Assembly (NCBI GenBank): GCA_023382455.1 | Contig: JAHDVX010000008.1 | Coordinates: forward strand, 62,001 to 126,000 | DNA from: Flavobacteriales bacterium | GTDB lineage: Bacteria > Bacteroidota > Bacteroidia > Flavobacteriales_F > PHOS-HE28 | Length of the DNA stretch: 64,000 bases | Reading direction: 5' to 3' | In this document: positions 47,942 to 56,976 of the stretch, one piece after another | Numbering within the stretch: position 1 is the stretch's first letter | Layout: every line of letters begins with the position of its first letter | Position numbers and translations under genes: made by a program | The notes under the pieces: generated by a model | What the model was told of the DNA's origin: nothing | The model's database searches: none | The model's input: only the letters and a program-made list of their open reading frames with translations

Positions 47942-49186
47942 ATGTCCGACCATAAGCACCATCCCGAAAGCTTGATGATGAGTTACGGGTACAAGCCCGA
48001 GCTCAGCCAAGGCGCCGTCAAGTGCCCGATCTTCCAGACCAGCACCTTCGTGTTCCAGAAAGCGGAGGACGGCAAGGCCTTCTTCGAAGTGGCCTATGGC
48101 CTGCGCCAACCGGGCGAGAAGGAGGAGCCGGGCCTGATCTACAGCCGCCTGAACAACCCTGACCTGCAGATCCTGGAGGAAAGGCTGTGCCTGTGGGAGA
48201 ACGCCGAGGAGTGTGCCGTGTTCGAGAGCGGCATGGGCGCCATCACCACCATGCTCCTTGAGTTTCTTTCGCCGGGCGATGTGCTCCTTTTCAGCAATCC
48301 GCTGTACGGCGGCACGGACCATTTCATCAAGCACGTGCTCACGCGCTTCGGCATCGAGGTGATGGGCTTCTACCCGTGGGAACAGGACCGCCTGGAGGAG
48401 ATCGTGCGCAAGAGCGGCAAGGGGGACCGGCTGAAGATGGTCTACGTGGAAACCCCGGCCAACCCCACCAACATCCTGATCGACATTGCCGCGTGCAGCC
48501 GTCTGGCCAAGGCCTGGAGCACCCCCGACAAGCAGGTGCTGCTGGCGGTGGACAACACGTACATGGGCCCCTTGTGGCAGCACCCCATGGAGCAGGGCGC
48601 CGACCTCGTGCTCTACTCGGCCACCAAATACATCGCAGGCCACAGCGACGTGATCGCGGGTGCCTGCCTGGGCAGCAAAGAGCTCATCGGTCGGGTGAAA
48701 GGCCTGCGCAGCTTCCTCGGCTGCATGGCCGGCCCCTGGACCGGCTGGCTGCTGCTGCGCAGCCTGGAGACCCTGAAGGTGCGCATGGAGGCACAGGCCA
48801 AGGGTGCGACCGCCGTGGCCGCCTTCCTGCAAGGCCACCCGAAGGTGAAGAAGGTACACTACCTCGGTTTCCTGGACGACCCCGGACAACAGGCCATCCA
48901 CGCTGTGCAGTGCCTCAGCGCCGGCGCCATGCTTTCCTTCGATGTGCAAGGGGGTGAACCCGAAGCTTTCCGCTTCCTCAATGCCCTGAAGCTGGTGAAG
49001 CTGGCCGTGAGCCTGGGCAGCACCGAATCGCTGGCCGAACACCCCGCCACCATGACCCATGTGGGCGTGGACCCCGCGGAGCGTGAAAAGCTGGGCATCA
49101 CCGGCGGGCTGGTGCGGCTCAGTGTGGGCGTTGAGCATCCGGACGACCTGATCCATGACCTGGCCCAGGCGCTGGAGGCCATCTGA
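47942..49186 (+). CDS. Cys/Met-metabolism PLP enzyme (cystathionine gamma-synthase family)
   Basis: This 414-residue fold-type I PLP enzyme has AVKCPIFQTSTFVF near residue 25, FESGMGAITTMLLEF, YVETPANPTN, VDNTYMGP and the PLP-lysine motif LVLYSATKYIAGHSDV near residue 225. These place it in the cystathionine gamma-synthase / methionine gamma-lyase family. The C-terminal SLGSTESLAEHPATMTH is also typical. The exact reaction cannot be settled from sequence. It sits directly before the suf operon, where a sulfur-amino-acid enzyme makes sense, but it has its own box. Confidence 0.9.
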   Translation: MSDHKHHPESLMMSYGYKPELSQGAVKCPIFQTSTFVFQKAEDGKAFFEVAYGLRQPGEKEEPGLIYSRLNNPDLQILEERLCLWENAEECAVFESGMGAITTMLLEFLSPGDVLLFSNPLYGGTDHFIKHVLTRFGIEVMGFYPWEQDRLEEIVRKSGKGDRLKMVYVETPANPTNILIDIAACSRLAKAWSTPDKQVLLAVDNTYMGPLWQHPMEQGADLVLYSATKYIAGHSDVIAGACLGSKELIGRVKGLRSFLGCMAGPWTGWLLLRSLETLKVRMEAQAKGATAVAAFLQGHPKVKKVHYLGFLDDPGQQAIHAVQCLSAGAMLSFDVQGGEPEAFRFLNALKLVKLAVSLGSTESLAEHPATMTHVGVDPAEREKLGITGGLVRLSVGVEHPDDLIHDLAQALEAI

Positions 49187-49202
49187 GCCGTGCTCCGTTT
49201 CC

Positions 49203-49233
49203 TTGTCCACCATCCGGCCAAGGGCTACCTTTG
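49203..49233 (+). promoter_or_regulatory. Promoter for the sufCDSE-sufT operon
   Basis: TACCTTTG (49226-49233) is an exact TAnnTTTG match, with TTG (49203-49205) 20 bases upstream, the best-formed promoter in the window. Transcription should start near 49238. Confidence 0.75.
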
Positions 49234-49240
49234 CGGCCAC

Positions 49241-49264
49241 GACCGAAAATTAGAATCGGTCTAA
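49241..49264. promoter_or_regulatory. Candidate operator in the suf leader
   Basis: TTAGA-N5-TCTAA (49250-49264) is a perfect inverted repeat just downstream of the predicted start site. It overlaps a second inverted pair, GACCGA (49241-49246) and TCGGTC (49256-49261). The position suits repression by an iron- or Fe-S-sensing regulator. Which regulator is not known from the window. Confidence 0.55.
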
Positions 49265-49295
49265 ATAAGCCGTTCCACGGCTAACCGAGAGCGCG

Positions 49296-50042
<747 letters not shown>

Positions 50043-50046
50043 ACCG

Positions 50047-51354
50047 ATGGTCGCGATGGTTGAAGAACGGATGACCGCAGCACCTTCCAGGGATCCCTTG
50101 TCCACCGTGTTGCCGTTGCTGCAGCAGAGCACTTGGCCCGGGGCCGGTGCGGCACGCCAGGCGTTGGCCGCACTGCCGGTGCCCACCCAGCGGACCGAGG
50201 CATGGAAATACACGCGTGTGGCCAAACTGTTCAACCGCACCTACACGGCACCGGACCGCCATGCCGGGGTGGAGCTGCCCGATCGCCTGCCCTTTCCCGC
50301 CACGCGCCTGGTGTTCGTCAACGGGCATTTCCGTGCCGACCTCAGCGATGACCTGAAGGCCGACAAGGGCGTGGTGGTCGACAGCATTGCGCACCACTTG
50401 GGCCACGGCCCGCTGCAGGCCCATTACGGACGCGTGGCCCCGATCGCAGATCGTTTCTTCACCGCCATGAACATGGCGGCCCCCACGGACGGCCTGATCA
50501 TCCTGGCCACCAAGGGCGCCCGTACCGGGAAGCCCTTGCACATCCTGCGGATCACCTCGCGGGCGGAGGCAGGGGGCACCATGCTCATCCAACCGCGCGA
50601 CCTGTTCATGCTGCACGAAGGCGCCGAGGTGGAAGTGATCGTGGAGCATGTGGCCCAGGGCCAAGTGGCGGATAGCCTGGTGAACACCGTGCGCGAATGC
50701 ATGGTGGGCCAAAGTGCCCGCCTTACCCTGCACCTGCTCCAGAACGAGCCCGACGGCCCGGCGGACATCAGCCTGGACAGCGTGGAAGTGGCTGCCGAGG
50801 GCACCTTCAGCGTGGACACCACCACCCTGCACGGCTCCCTGGTGCGCAACGACCTCCAAGTGGCCCTCGAAGGGCCAAGGGCCCATGCCGAGCTCAACGG
50901 CGTCTACCTGCTGGACGGCCTGTCCCATTGTGACAACCACAGCCTGATCGCCCACAACGTGGCGGACTGCACCAGTGACGAACTCTACAAGGGGGTGGTC
51001 TCCGGAAAGGCCACCGCCGTGTTCAACGGCAAGGTGTACGTGAAGCAGGACGCCCAGCAGACCAACGCCTACCAGCGCAACGCCAACATCCTGCAAGGGG
51101 ACGATGCGCGCGTCTTCTCCAAGCCCGAACTGGAGATCTATGCCAACGACGTGAAATGCAGCCATGGCTGCACCATCGGCCGGCTGGACGAGCAGGCGGT
51201 GTTCTACCTGCGTTCGCGCGGGGTGAGCGAGGCCGAGGCGCGGCGGATGATGGCCCATGCCTTCATCACCGAGGTGATGGAGCGCATCGCCAACCCCGAA
51301 TGGCGCGAGCACCTGACCCGCATGGCGGACGCCAAGCTGGAACGGATGGAATAA
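50047..51354 (+). CDS. sufD: Fe-S cluster assembly protein SufD
   Basis: SufD partners SufB and SufC in the cluster scaffold. The 435-residue beta-helix protein shows RTEAWKYTRVAKLF near residue 45, HGSLVRNDLQVAL, CDNHSLIAHN, DARVFSKPELEIYANDVKCSHG and GCTIGRLDEQAVFYLRSRG near the C-terminus, the SufB/D family signature. The C-terminal sequence matches SufD, not SufB, which is longer. Starts at 50056 or 50071 are also possible. Confidence 0.95.
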   Translation: MVAMVEERMTAAPSRDPLSTVLPLLQQSTWPGAGAARQALAALPVPTQRTEAWKYTRVAKLFNRTYTAPDRHAGVELPDRLPFPATRLVFVNGHFRADLSDDLKADKGVVVDSIAHHLGHGPLQAHYGRVAPIADRFFTAMNMAAPTDGLIILATKGARTGKPLHILRITSRAEAGGTMLIQPRDLFMLHEGAEVEVIVEHVAQGQVADSLVNTVRECMVGQSARLTLHLLQNEPDGPADISLDSVEVAAEGTFSVDTTTLHGSLVRNDLQVALEGPRAHAELNGVYLLDGLSHCDNHSLIAHNVADCTSDELYKGVVSGKATAVFNGKVYVKQDAQQTNAYQRNANILQGDDARVFSKPELEIYANDVKCSHGCTIGRLDEQAVFYLRSRGVSEAEARRMMAHAFITEVMERIANPEWREHLTRMADAKLERME

Positions 51355-51361
51355 GCCCCAT

Positions 51362-51382
51362 GCCGGCCCTGTAACGGCCGGC
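51362..51382. other. Intercistronic hairpin between sufD and sufS
   Basis: GCCGGCC (51362-51368) pairs with GGCCGGC (51376-51382) across a 7-base loop and is followed by GAAAAA. There is no U run, so it is more likely an mRNA-stability or processing element than a terminator. Confidence 0.45.
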
Positions 51383-51401
51383 GAAAAACCCACGTAGATC
51401 C

Positions 51402-52649
51402 ATGGACAGCCGACCGGAAGCCGAAGCAACCACACGGTTCGACGCGGGGGCGGTCCGTGCCGACTTCCCGATCCTGGAGCGCCGCATCCACGGCCGTCCG
51501 CTGGTATACCTGGACAATGCGGCCACCAGCCAGAAACCCCGGCCGGTGGTGGAGGCCATGGCCGCGTACTACGCCACCATCAACGCCAACGTGCACCGCG
51601 GGGTGCACACCCTGAGCATCCTGGCCACCGAAGCCCAGGAGGCGGCGCGCGAGACCGTGCGCGGGCACCTGAATGCGCGGCACGCCCATGAGGTGATCTT
51701 CACGGCGGGCACCACCGCCAGCCTCAACCTGGCCGCCTTCAGCCTGGGCCAACTGCTGCTCCAGCCGGGTGATGAGGTCCTCATCACAGGCATGGAGCAC
51801 CACGCCAACATCGTGCCCTGGCAGCTGGCCTGCGCCCGGCACGGCGCCGTGCTGAAGGTGATCCCCATCACCGATGAAGGCGAACTGGAGGAAAGCGGGG
51901 ATGCCCATTTCACCGAACGCACGCGCATCCTGGCCTTCACCCACGCCAGCAACACGCTGGGCACGGTGAACCCGGCCAAACACTTGGTGTCCCGGGCCCG
52001 GCAACGCGGCATCGTCACCGTGGTGGACGGCGCCCAGGCCGTGCCCCACATGGCCGTGGACGTGCAGGACCTCGGCTGTGACCTTTATGCATTCAGCGGC
52101 CACAAGATGTTCGGCCCCACCGGCATCGGCGTGCTTTACGGCCGCGAAGAGGTGTTGGAGCGCATGCCCCCTTGGCAAAGCGGCGGGGAGATGATCGACC
52201 GGGTCACCTTCCAGCACACCACCTATGCGAAGCTGCCCTTCAAGTTCGAGGCCGGCACCCCGCACATCGCCGGCATCATCGGCCTGGGCGAGGCTGTGCG
52301 CTGGATACACGGCAACGACCCCCGCGCAATGGCCGCGCATGAACAGGCCCTGCTGGAACACGCCACGCGGGAACTGCTCACCATCGACGGCCTGCGCATC
52401 ATCGGCACCGCCCGGGAGAAAGTGGGCGTGGCCAGCTTCACGATCGACGGCGTGCACCACTACGACCTGGGCACCCTGCTGGACCAGCAAGGCATCGCCG
52501 TGCGCACCGGCCACCACTGCACCCAGCCGCTGATGGACCGCTTCGGCATCACCGGCACCACACGGGCCAGCTTCGCCCCGTACAACACCGCGGAAGAGGT
52601 GGACGCCCTGGTGGCCGCCGTGATAAAGGCGGTGAACATGCTGCGATGA
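51402..52649 (+). CDS. sufS: Cysteine desulfurase SufS
   Basis: This PLP enzyme mobilises sulfur from cysteine for Fe-S assembly. The 415 residues show RPLVYLDNAATSQKP at the N-terminus, the PLP-lysine motif LYAFSGHKMFGPTGIGVLYG near residue 230, and the active-site cysteine in RTGHHCTQPLMDRFG near residue 370, the class II (SufS) form. The stop overlaps the sufE start (ATGA). Confidence 0.97.
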   Translation: MDSRPEAEATTRFDAGAVRADFPILERRIHGRPLVYLDNAATSQKPRPVVEAMAAYYATINANVHRGVHTLSILATEAQEAARETVRGHLNARHAHEVIFTAGTTASLNLAAFSLGQLLLQPGDEVLITGMEHHANIVPWQLACARHGAVLKVIPITDEGELEESGDAHFTERTRILAFTHASNTLGTVNPAKHLVSRARQRGIVTVVDGAQAVPHMAVDVQDLGCDLYAFSGHKMFGPTGIGVLYGREEVLERMPPWQSGGEMIDRVTFQHTTYAKLPFKFEAGTPHIAGIIGLGEAVRWIHGNDPRAMAAHEQALLEHATRELLTIDGLRIIGTAREKVGVASFTIDGVHHYDLGTLLDQQGIAVRTGHHCTQPLMDRFGITGTTRASFAPYNTAEEVDALVAAVIKAVNMLR

Positions 52650-53089
52650 AAAGCACCCCGACATTGGAACAAGCCCAGCAGGAGGTCGTGGACGAGTTCG
52701 CCTTGTTCGCCGACTGGCAGGACCGCTACGAGCAGATCATCGAGATGGGGAAGGACCTGCCCTTGATCGCCGCGGACCTGAAGACCGACGACAATCTGGT
52801 GCGCGGGTGCCAAAGCCGCGTGTGGCTGCATGCGCGATTGGCGCCGGACCCGGATGGTGGCCCGGCGGTGATGCAGCTCACGGCGGACAGCGATGCGTTG
52901 ATCACCAAGGGACTGGTGGCCCTGGTGGTCCGCGTGTTGAATAACCGCACCCCGGAGGAGGTCCTGGAGGCAAAGCTCGACTTCATCGACCGGATCGGAC
53001 TGCGCGAACACCTGAGCCCCACCCGCAGCAACGGCCTGGCCAGTATGTTGGACCAAATGAGGCGCTACGCGCTGGCGTTTTCACGATGA
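52646..53089 (+). CDS. sufE: Sulfur acceptor protein SufE
   Basis: SufE takes persulfide sulfur from SufS and passes it to the SufBCD scaffold. The 147 residues contain WQDRYEQIIEMGKDLP and the acceptor cysteine in LVRGCQSRVWLHA, then ITKGLVALVVRVL. It is translationally coupled to sufS by a four-base overlap. Confidence 0.96.
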   Translation: MKSTPTLEQAQQEVVDEFALFADWQDRYEQIIEMGKDLPLIAADLKTDDNLVRGCQSRVWLHARLAPDPDGGPAVMQLTADSDALITKGLVALVVRVLNNRTPEEVLEAKLDFIDRIGLREHLSPTRSNGLASMLDQMRRYALAFSR

Positions 53090-53109
53090 CGTGTGGCGCG
53101 GATAAAGGC

Positions 53110-53163
53110 TTGTCCCATGCCTTATGCCCCCTGTGGCCCATGGGACAGGGGACATAAGACAAC
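53110..53163. repeat. Head-to-head degenerate heptamers forming a hairpin
   Basis: CTTATG-C-CCCCTG (53121-53133) pairs with 53146-53158 at 12 of 13 positions. The loop contains the palindrome CCCATGGG (53137-53144). Both arms can be read in 7-base units (TTGTCCC, ATGCCTT, ATGCCCC on plus; GTTGTCT, TATGTCC, CCTGTCC on minus). It lies between sufE and sufT. Confidence 0.65.
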
Positions 53164-53188
53164 ATGGCCGCACCTGCGGCCCTTGCAC

Positions 53189-53509
53189 ATGACGGACGAC
53201 GAGAAGAAACAGCTGGAGGAGCGGGTGGTGCTGACCCTGAAGTCCATCTACGACCCGGAGATCCCCGTGGACATCTACGAGCTGGGGCTGATCTACGACG
53301 TGGTGATCAACGACGATGCCAGCGTGTACGTGAAGATGACACTCACCAGCCCCGCCTGCCCGGTGGCCGGTTCGCTGCCCGGCGAGGTGGAGGAAAAGGT
53401 GGGCCAGACCATGGGTGCCACCGGCGCCAAGGTGGACCTCACCTTCGAGCCGCCCTGGGACAGGAGCATGATGAGCGAGGCGGCGCAGTTGGAGCTTGGC
53501 TTCATGTAG
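53189..53509 (+). CDS. sufT: DUF59/MIP18-family SufT-like protein
   Basis: This 106-residue protein of the DUF59 family assists Fe-S cluster maturation or transfer. The signature YDPEIPVDIYELGLIYDV is followed by the conserved cysteine in LTSPACPVAGSLP and the C-terminal LTFEPPWDRSMMSEAA. The start MTDDEKKQ at 53189 is used because the longer frame would translate through the hairpin repeat. It is the last gene of the suf operon. Confidence 0.94.
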   Translation: MTDDEKKQLEERVVLTLKSIYDPEIPVDIYELGLIYDVVINDDASVYVKMTLTSPACPVAGSLPGEVEEKVGQTMGATGAKVDLTFEPPWDRSMMSEAAQLELGFM

Positions 53510-53514
53510 AAGTT

Positions 53515-54126
53515 TCAATGCGGGCCAAGGATGATCCGCTCCGCAGTACTGTACGGCATTCCGGTGCATCGAACGAGGTACACGCCGGAAGTCAATCCCG
53601 CTGTGGGGCACATGCCGATCCGCCCCTTCACCGACCGGACTACAGCTCCTGTGGAAGAAAGGATCTCCACTTCACCATCAACCGGCAGTATTTCCGGTGC
53701 CCAAGTGAGTTGATCACCGTACAAGGTGAACACCGGTGATTGCCGAGCGGTATGGTCGGGCAGGCCTGTAACACAAGCAGCCAGGGTCGTGTCCGAGAAC
53801 ACCGCCGACGTATCCACGTAGTTGACACTTTGCAGACGTAGCTCCACGGAGCCTGTGCCCGGGGTAAATGACACGTGGATGGAATCCGTGGTCCAACAAC
53901 CCGCCTGCGCCCACACGCCGCTCACATCGTAGTAAAGGTCGACTGTGGTGTTTGGGCCTTGGTCGGTCACTTCCATCCCGACCAGTTCCGGACAGTTCAA
54001 GCCCACGCCGAACACGAACGAGGTTGTGGCCACAGCACTCATTGAATCACACTCCAGATACAAGATCTGCAAGGCATCCAGATGCTGTGCCATGGTAACC
54101 GGGGCCGCCAGTACAAGAGTCCCCAA
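53515..54126 (-). CDS. Secreted T9SS type A-like protein with apparent start frameshift
   Basis: The mature part is about 190 residues: one beta-rich domain with cysteines (SVATTSFVFGVGLNCPELVG-like segment, DLYYDVSGVWAQAGCW) and a C-terminal type A sorting-like tail (VEILSSTGAVVRSVKG, SGVYLVRC). No ATG starts this frame. The TTG at 54126 cuts off the signal peptide. Translation upstream gives TRTTIRPFAVLGTLVLAAPVTMA, a perfect signal peptide, reaching an ATG at 54160 if one base is removed from ATGAACCCGG. The gene therefore has either a one-base insertion (mutation or sequencing error) at codon 2-3, or an unusual start. The function is unknown. Confidence 0.6.
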   Translation of the reverse strand: MGTLVLAAPVTMAQHLDALQILYLECDSMSAVATTSFVFGVGLNCPELVGMEVTDQGPNTTVDLYYDVSGVWAQAGCWTTDSIHVSFTPGTGSVELRLQSVNYVDTSAVFSDTTLAACVTGLPDHTARQSPVFTLYGDQLTWAPEILPVDGEVEILSSTGAVVRSVKGRIGMCPTAGLTSGVYLVRCTGMPYSTAERIILGPH

Positions 54127-54293
54127 AACAGCAAATGGGCGTATCGTCGTCCGGGTTCATGTTCGATTATCCCATTGACAAGTTAGTGCTTCCTGTTGGA
54201 GCCCCTGCGGTCAACCGCACATGATCGTGCCCCCTTCCCTCCCCCACGTGCCTCAGCCTATGCTTGGCCGCAGGTTCACAGCTGTTCAACCAC

Positions 54294-54301
54294 GATCTTT
54301 G
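54294..54301 (+). promoter_or_regulatory. -7-like box 7 bases before the DUF2480 gene
   Basis: GATCTTTG followed by CAACACC and ATG. The first base departs from TAnnTTTG. Confidence 0.35.
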
Positions 54302-54308
54302 CAACACC

Positions 54309-54824
54309 ATGTCAGAAGCCTCCATCACCAACAAAGTGACCGAAGCGGGCATCATCACCCTCGACCTGGAGGACATGTATCCGGCGGGCGAACGGGTGGT
54401 GTTCGACCTGAAACCCTTGCTGTGGCAGGAGATCGCACTGAAGGAGGATGACCTGCGGGCCTTCTGTAAAATCCATGATTGGACGCAGTACAGCGGGAAG
54501 TTCGTGACGGTGGATTGCTCCGCCGACGCCATCATCCCCACCTGGGCCTTCATGCTGGTGGCCGTGAAGCTTCAGCCGTACGCGGCCTTCATCACCCAGG
54601 GCCATGCCGATCACTTGGAGCGGGCGGTCTTCACCCGTTTCGTGCAAGATCTGGATGTGGAGCCGTACCGGGGCGCCCGTGTGATGGTGAAGGGCTGCAG
54701 CAAGCTGCCCGTGCCATTGAACGCCTACGTGGAATTGGCCGCGAAGCTGCTGCCCTCCGTGAAAAGCCTGATGTTCGGCGAGCCCTGCGGCGCAGTGCCG
54801 CTGTTCAAGGCGCCACGCGGCTGA
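54309..54824 (+). CDS. DUF2480-family protein
   Basis: This 171-residue cytosolic protein of a Bacteroidota-specific family shows NKVTEAGIITLDLEDMYP, VVFDLKPLLWQEIALKEDDL, FVTVDCSADAIIPTWAFML and SVKSLMFGEPCGAVPLFK. No biochemical function is known to me for this family. The start MSEASITNK at 54309 is chosen because it begins the conserved part and follows a -7 box. Confidence 0.85.
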   Translation: MSEASITNKVTEAGIITLDLEDMYPAGERVVFDLKPLLWQEIALKEDDLRAFCKIHDWTQYSGKFVTVDCSADAIIPTWAFMLVAVKLQPYAAFITQGHADHLERAVFTRFVQDLDVEPYRGARVMVKGCSKLPVPLNAYVELAAKLLPSVKSLMFGEPCGAVPLFKAPRG

Positions 54825-54828
54825 CGCC

Positions 54829-54836
54829 TATCTTCG
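54829..54836 (+). promoter_or_regulatory. -7-like box 5 bases before the metalloprotease gene
   Basis: TATCTTCG followed by GCTAC and ATG. It overlaps the end of the preceding gene's short spacer. Confidence 0.4.
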
Positions 54837-54841
54837 GCTAC

Positions 54842-56956
54842 ATGCGCTGGATCCTCCTCCCCTGCTGCCTGCTGGCCGGCTCGGCGATGCTCGCCCAAGG
54901 GACGGCCGATGCGCCGGACACCGTGCGGAGCAGCAACGGCTGGTACCTCAGTCCGCACGGCACCATCCGTGTGCTGGTCATCTTCGCCGAGGTGGAGTAT
55001 GACAAACACCCGGAGCTCGACCCGCAGCCCACCGCGCCGGACCACTGGCCCAAGGGCGGCCTGCCGGTGTGGAAGGACGACCTGTTCGATCCCTTTCCCT
55101 CCACCAAGCCCAAGGGCATGGTCACCCGGTATTACCACGACATGAGCTTGGGCGGCTTCACCGTGCTTGGCGATTACCTGACGGAGCCGGTGGTGGTTCG
55201 CGAGAGCCTCTACCCGGCCTTGCGTGATTGGAGCGGCATGGCGTGGGACGAGGCCAACAAACAGGGCAGCCTGCGCACGGCGCATGGCCTGACCATCGCC
55301 GACCTGGACCTGTGGTCCGATGCGCGCAAGCAGGGACTCCCCAAGATCAACCTGCCGGACGACCCGCACAGCTATGACCATGTAATGGTGATCTACCGCA
55401 ACAGCGCGCGCCTCACCCATGGGCAGGGCAGCACCGATGCCGGAAGTGCCGGGCTCCTGTTCGGTTATCCGAGCGACACCCAAAGCCGTTTCGGGGCGAT
55501 GCACGGCCTGCCTTTCGAGATCCTGAAGCACGAGTTCAACCACCTTTTGCTGGGCGGCAACAACTTCCACAGCGGCGGGGGCAACGCCGCCACCTTCACG
55601 GGCCATTTCATCCCCGTGCAGGGCGGCTGGAGCATGATGGGGGCGGCCAGCAGCTCGCTGCTCACCGCCAGCGCCTGGGACCGCGACCGGCTGGGCTGGC
55701 GGCCCCGCGAAAGCAAATACCGCATCCAGGCGACCGATGCCACGGGTGCGTTGGCCGACGGGGACATCGATCCGCTGGCGGGCGATACGGGGATCTTCGT
55801 GCTGCGCGACTTCATCACCAGCGGCGATGCACTGCGGATCCGCATGCCTTTCCTGCCGGCAGATGAGTACCCGCAATGGCTATGGCTGGAGAACCACCAA
55901 ACGGCCGCCAATAACGGTTGCCCCACGGACGTGTTCCACTACCAGGAGGAGATGCCGTGCGTGAAGCCGGCCGTGCCGGGCATCTACGCGCAGATGCAGG
56001 TGGACAAGGAGGTGCGGGAGGGTCCGGGCACCTTCGGCGGCCATGCGGACTACCTGCGTCCGGTGCTGGCCAATGGCCTTTTCGATTGGCGGTTGCGTGG
56101 CGACACCATCACCTTCAAGTGCCTGTGGGCCGCTCCCACGGAGCCATACCTGGTGAAGGATGCCTGGGCCAATCCGCTATCGGGTACGCAGGAGCAGGAA
56201 TTCCCCCTGTTCGACAAGGACGGCAACGGGAAGCTCACCCGCAAGGAAGGCATCGTGCCGCGGGTGGGCATCTGGAACGGCCGCATGGTGGACGACGGCG
56301 GCTACTTGGGCAGTTCGCGGCACGCCTTCACGCCGCAGGGCAACCGGCGGATCGGCATGGGCACCAACCCGTCCAGCGCCAACATGCTCACCCTGGCGGC
56401 GGACATGGGCCGCGAAGTGAACCGCGCCGGCAAGCCGGACAACCGCACGGTGTACCTGAACGGCATCAGCGTGGAACTCCTTGAGCAGCGCGCCGACGGC
56501 GCCATCGTGCTGCATGTGCGCAGTGGCGACACCCGTCTGGTGAACGATGTGCGTTGGTGTGCCGACAGCATCGTGCTGCCGGCCTTGCGGGGCTACAGGG
56601 GCACGGCACTGACCTTGGCGGAAGGCAAGACCTTGAAGATCGACCGCTCAGGAACACCCACCCGCATGGCGGAGCAGGAGAAGGACCACGGCAAGGCCTG
56701 GTTCAGCCCGCCAACCCGCTTCATCGTTGCCGCCGGAGCACAGGTAGTGCTGGAGCGCAAGGCCAAATTGCAGTTGCTCCATGGTTCGGAACTGCACCTG
56801 TATCCGGGATCCGTGCTGCGCATGGAGAAAAAGGCGAAGCTGGACCTGGCAGCGGGCACGCGCATGGTGCTCCACGGCAATGCCCAAGTGGAGGCGAAAC
56901 CCCATTTACTGAAGAAGCTCCGCCGGAAAGGGCGCCTGGTGAGTGCGACGGATTGA
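54842..56956 (+). CDS. Exported M6-like zinc metalloprotease with EF-hand
   Basis: This 704-residue exported protein has a signal peptide MRWILLPCCLLAGSAMLA. After GTIRVLVIFAEVEYD, a typical M6/immune-inhibitor-A-like opening, the zinc motif HEFNHLLLGGNNFH appears near residue 230 and a Met-turn-like GWSMMGAAS about 30 residues later. The third histidine is spaced further than in canonical HExxHxxGxxH. Near residue 460 an EF-hand loop DKDGNGKLTRKE is complete. The last 90 residues are a beta-helical-looking region (KAKLQLLHGSELHLYPGS). No recognisable T9SS tail is seen. It is probably a secreted protease, with calcium binding likely. Confidence 0.78.
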   Translation: MRWILLPCCLLAGSAMLAQGTADAPDTVRSSNGWYLSPHGTIRVLVIFAEVEYDKHPELDPQPTAPDHWPKGGLPVWKDDLFDPFPSTKPKGMVTRYYHDMSLGGFTVLGDYLTEPVVVRESLYPALRDWSGMAWDEANKQGSLRTAHGLTIADLDLWSDARKQGLPKINLPDDPHSYDHVMVIYRNSARLTHGQGSTDAGSAGLLFGYPSDTQSRFGAMHGLPFEILKHEFNHLLLGGNNFHSGGGNAATFTGHFIPVQGGWSMMGAASSSLLTASAWDRDRLGWRPRESKYRIQATDATGALADGDIDPLAGDTGIFVLRDFITSGDALRIRMPFLPADEYPQWLWLENHQTAANNGCPTDVFHYQEEMPCVKPAVPGIYAQMQVDKEVREGPGTFGGHADYLRPVLANGLFDWRLRGDTITFKCLWAAPTEPYLVKDAWANPLSGTQEQEFPLFDKDGNGKLTRKEGIVPRVGIWNGRMVDDGGYLGSSRHAFTPQGNRRIGMGTNPSSANMLTLAADMGREVNRAGKPDNRTVYLNGISVELLEQRADGAIVLHVRSGDTRLVNDVRWCADSIVLPALRGYRGTALTLAEGKTLKIDRSGTPTRMAEQEKDHGKAWFSPPTRFIVAAGAQVVLERKAKLQLLHGSELHLYPGSVLRMEKKAKLDLAAGTRMVLHGNAQVEAKPHLLKKLRRKGRLVSATD

Positions 56957-56976
56957 GCCCGGCCGGCCCCTGCGTG

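Noticed and set aside
46895-49240. 781-residue minus-strand open frame spanning the cvpA and PLP-enzyme genes
   Set aside because: Only its last 122 codons look protein-like and have a promoter box. The rest is antisense to two well-recognised genes and has repetitive His/Gly/Ala-rich composition typical of shadow frames in high-GC DNA.
49203-49264. Riboswitch in the suf leader
   Set aside because: The leader is only about 60 bases, and the dyads are short and symmetric, which fits a protein operator better than a structured aptamer.
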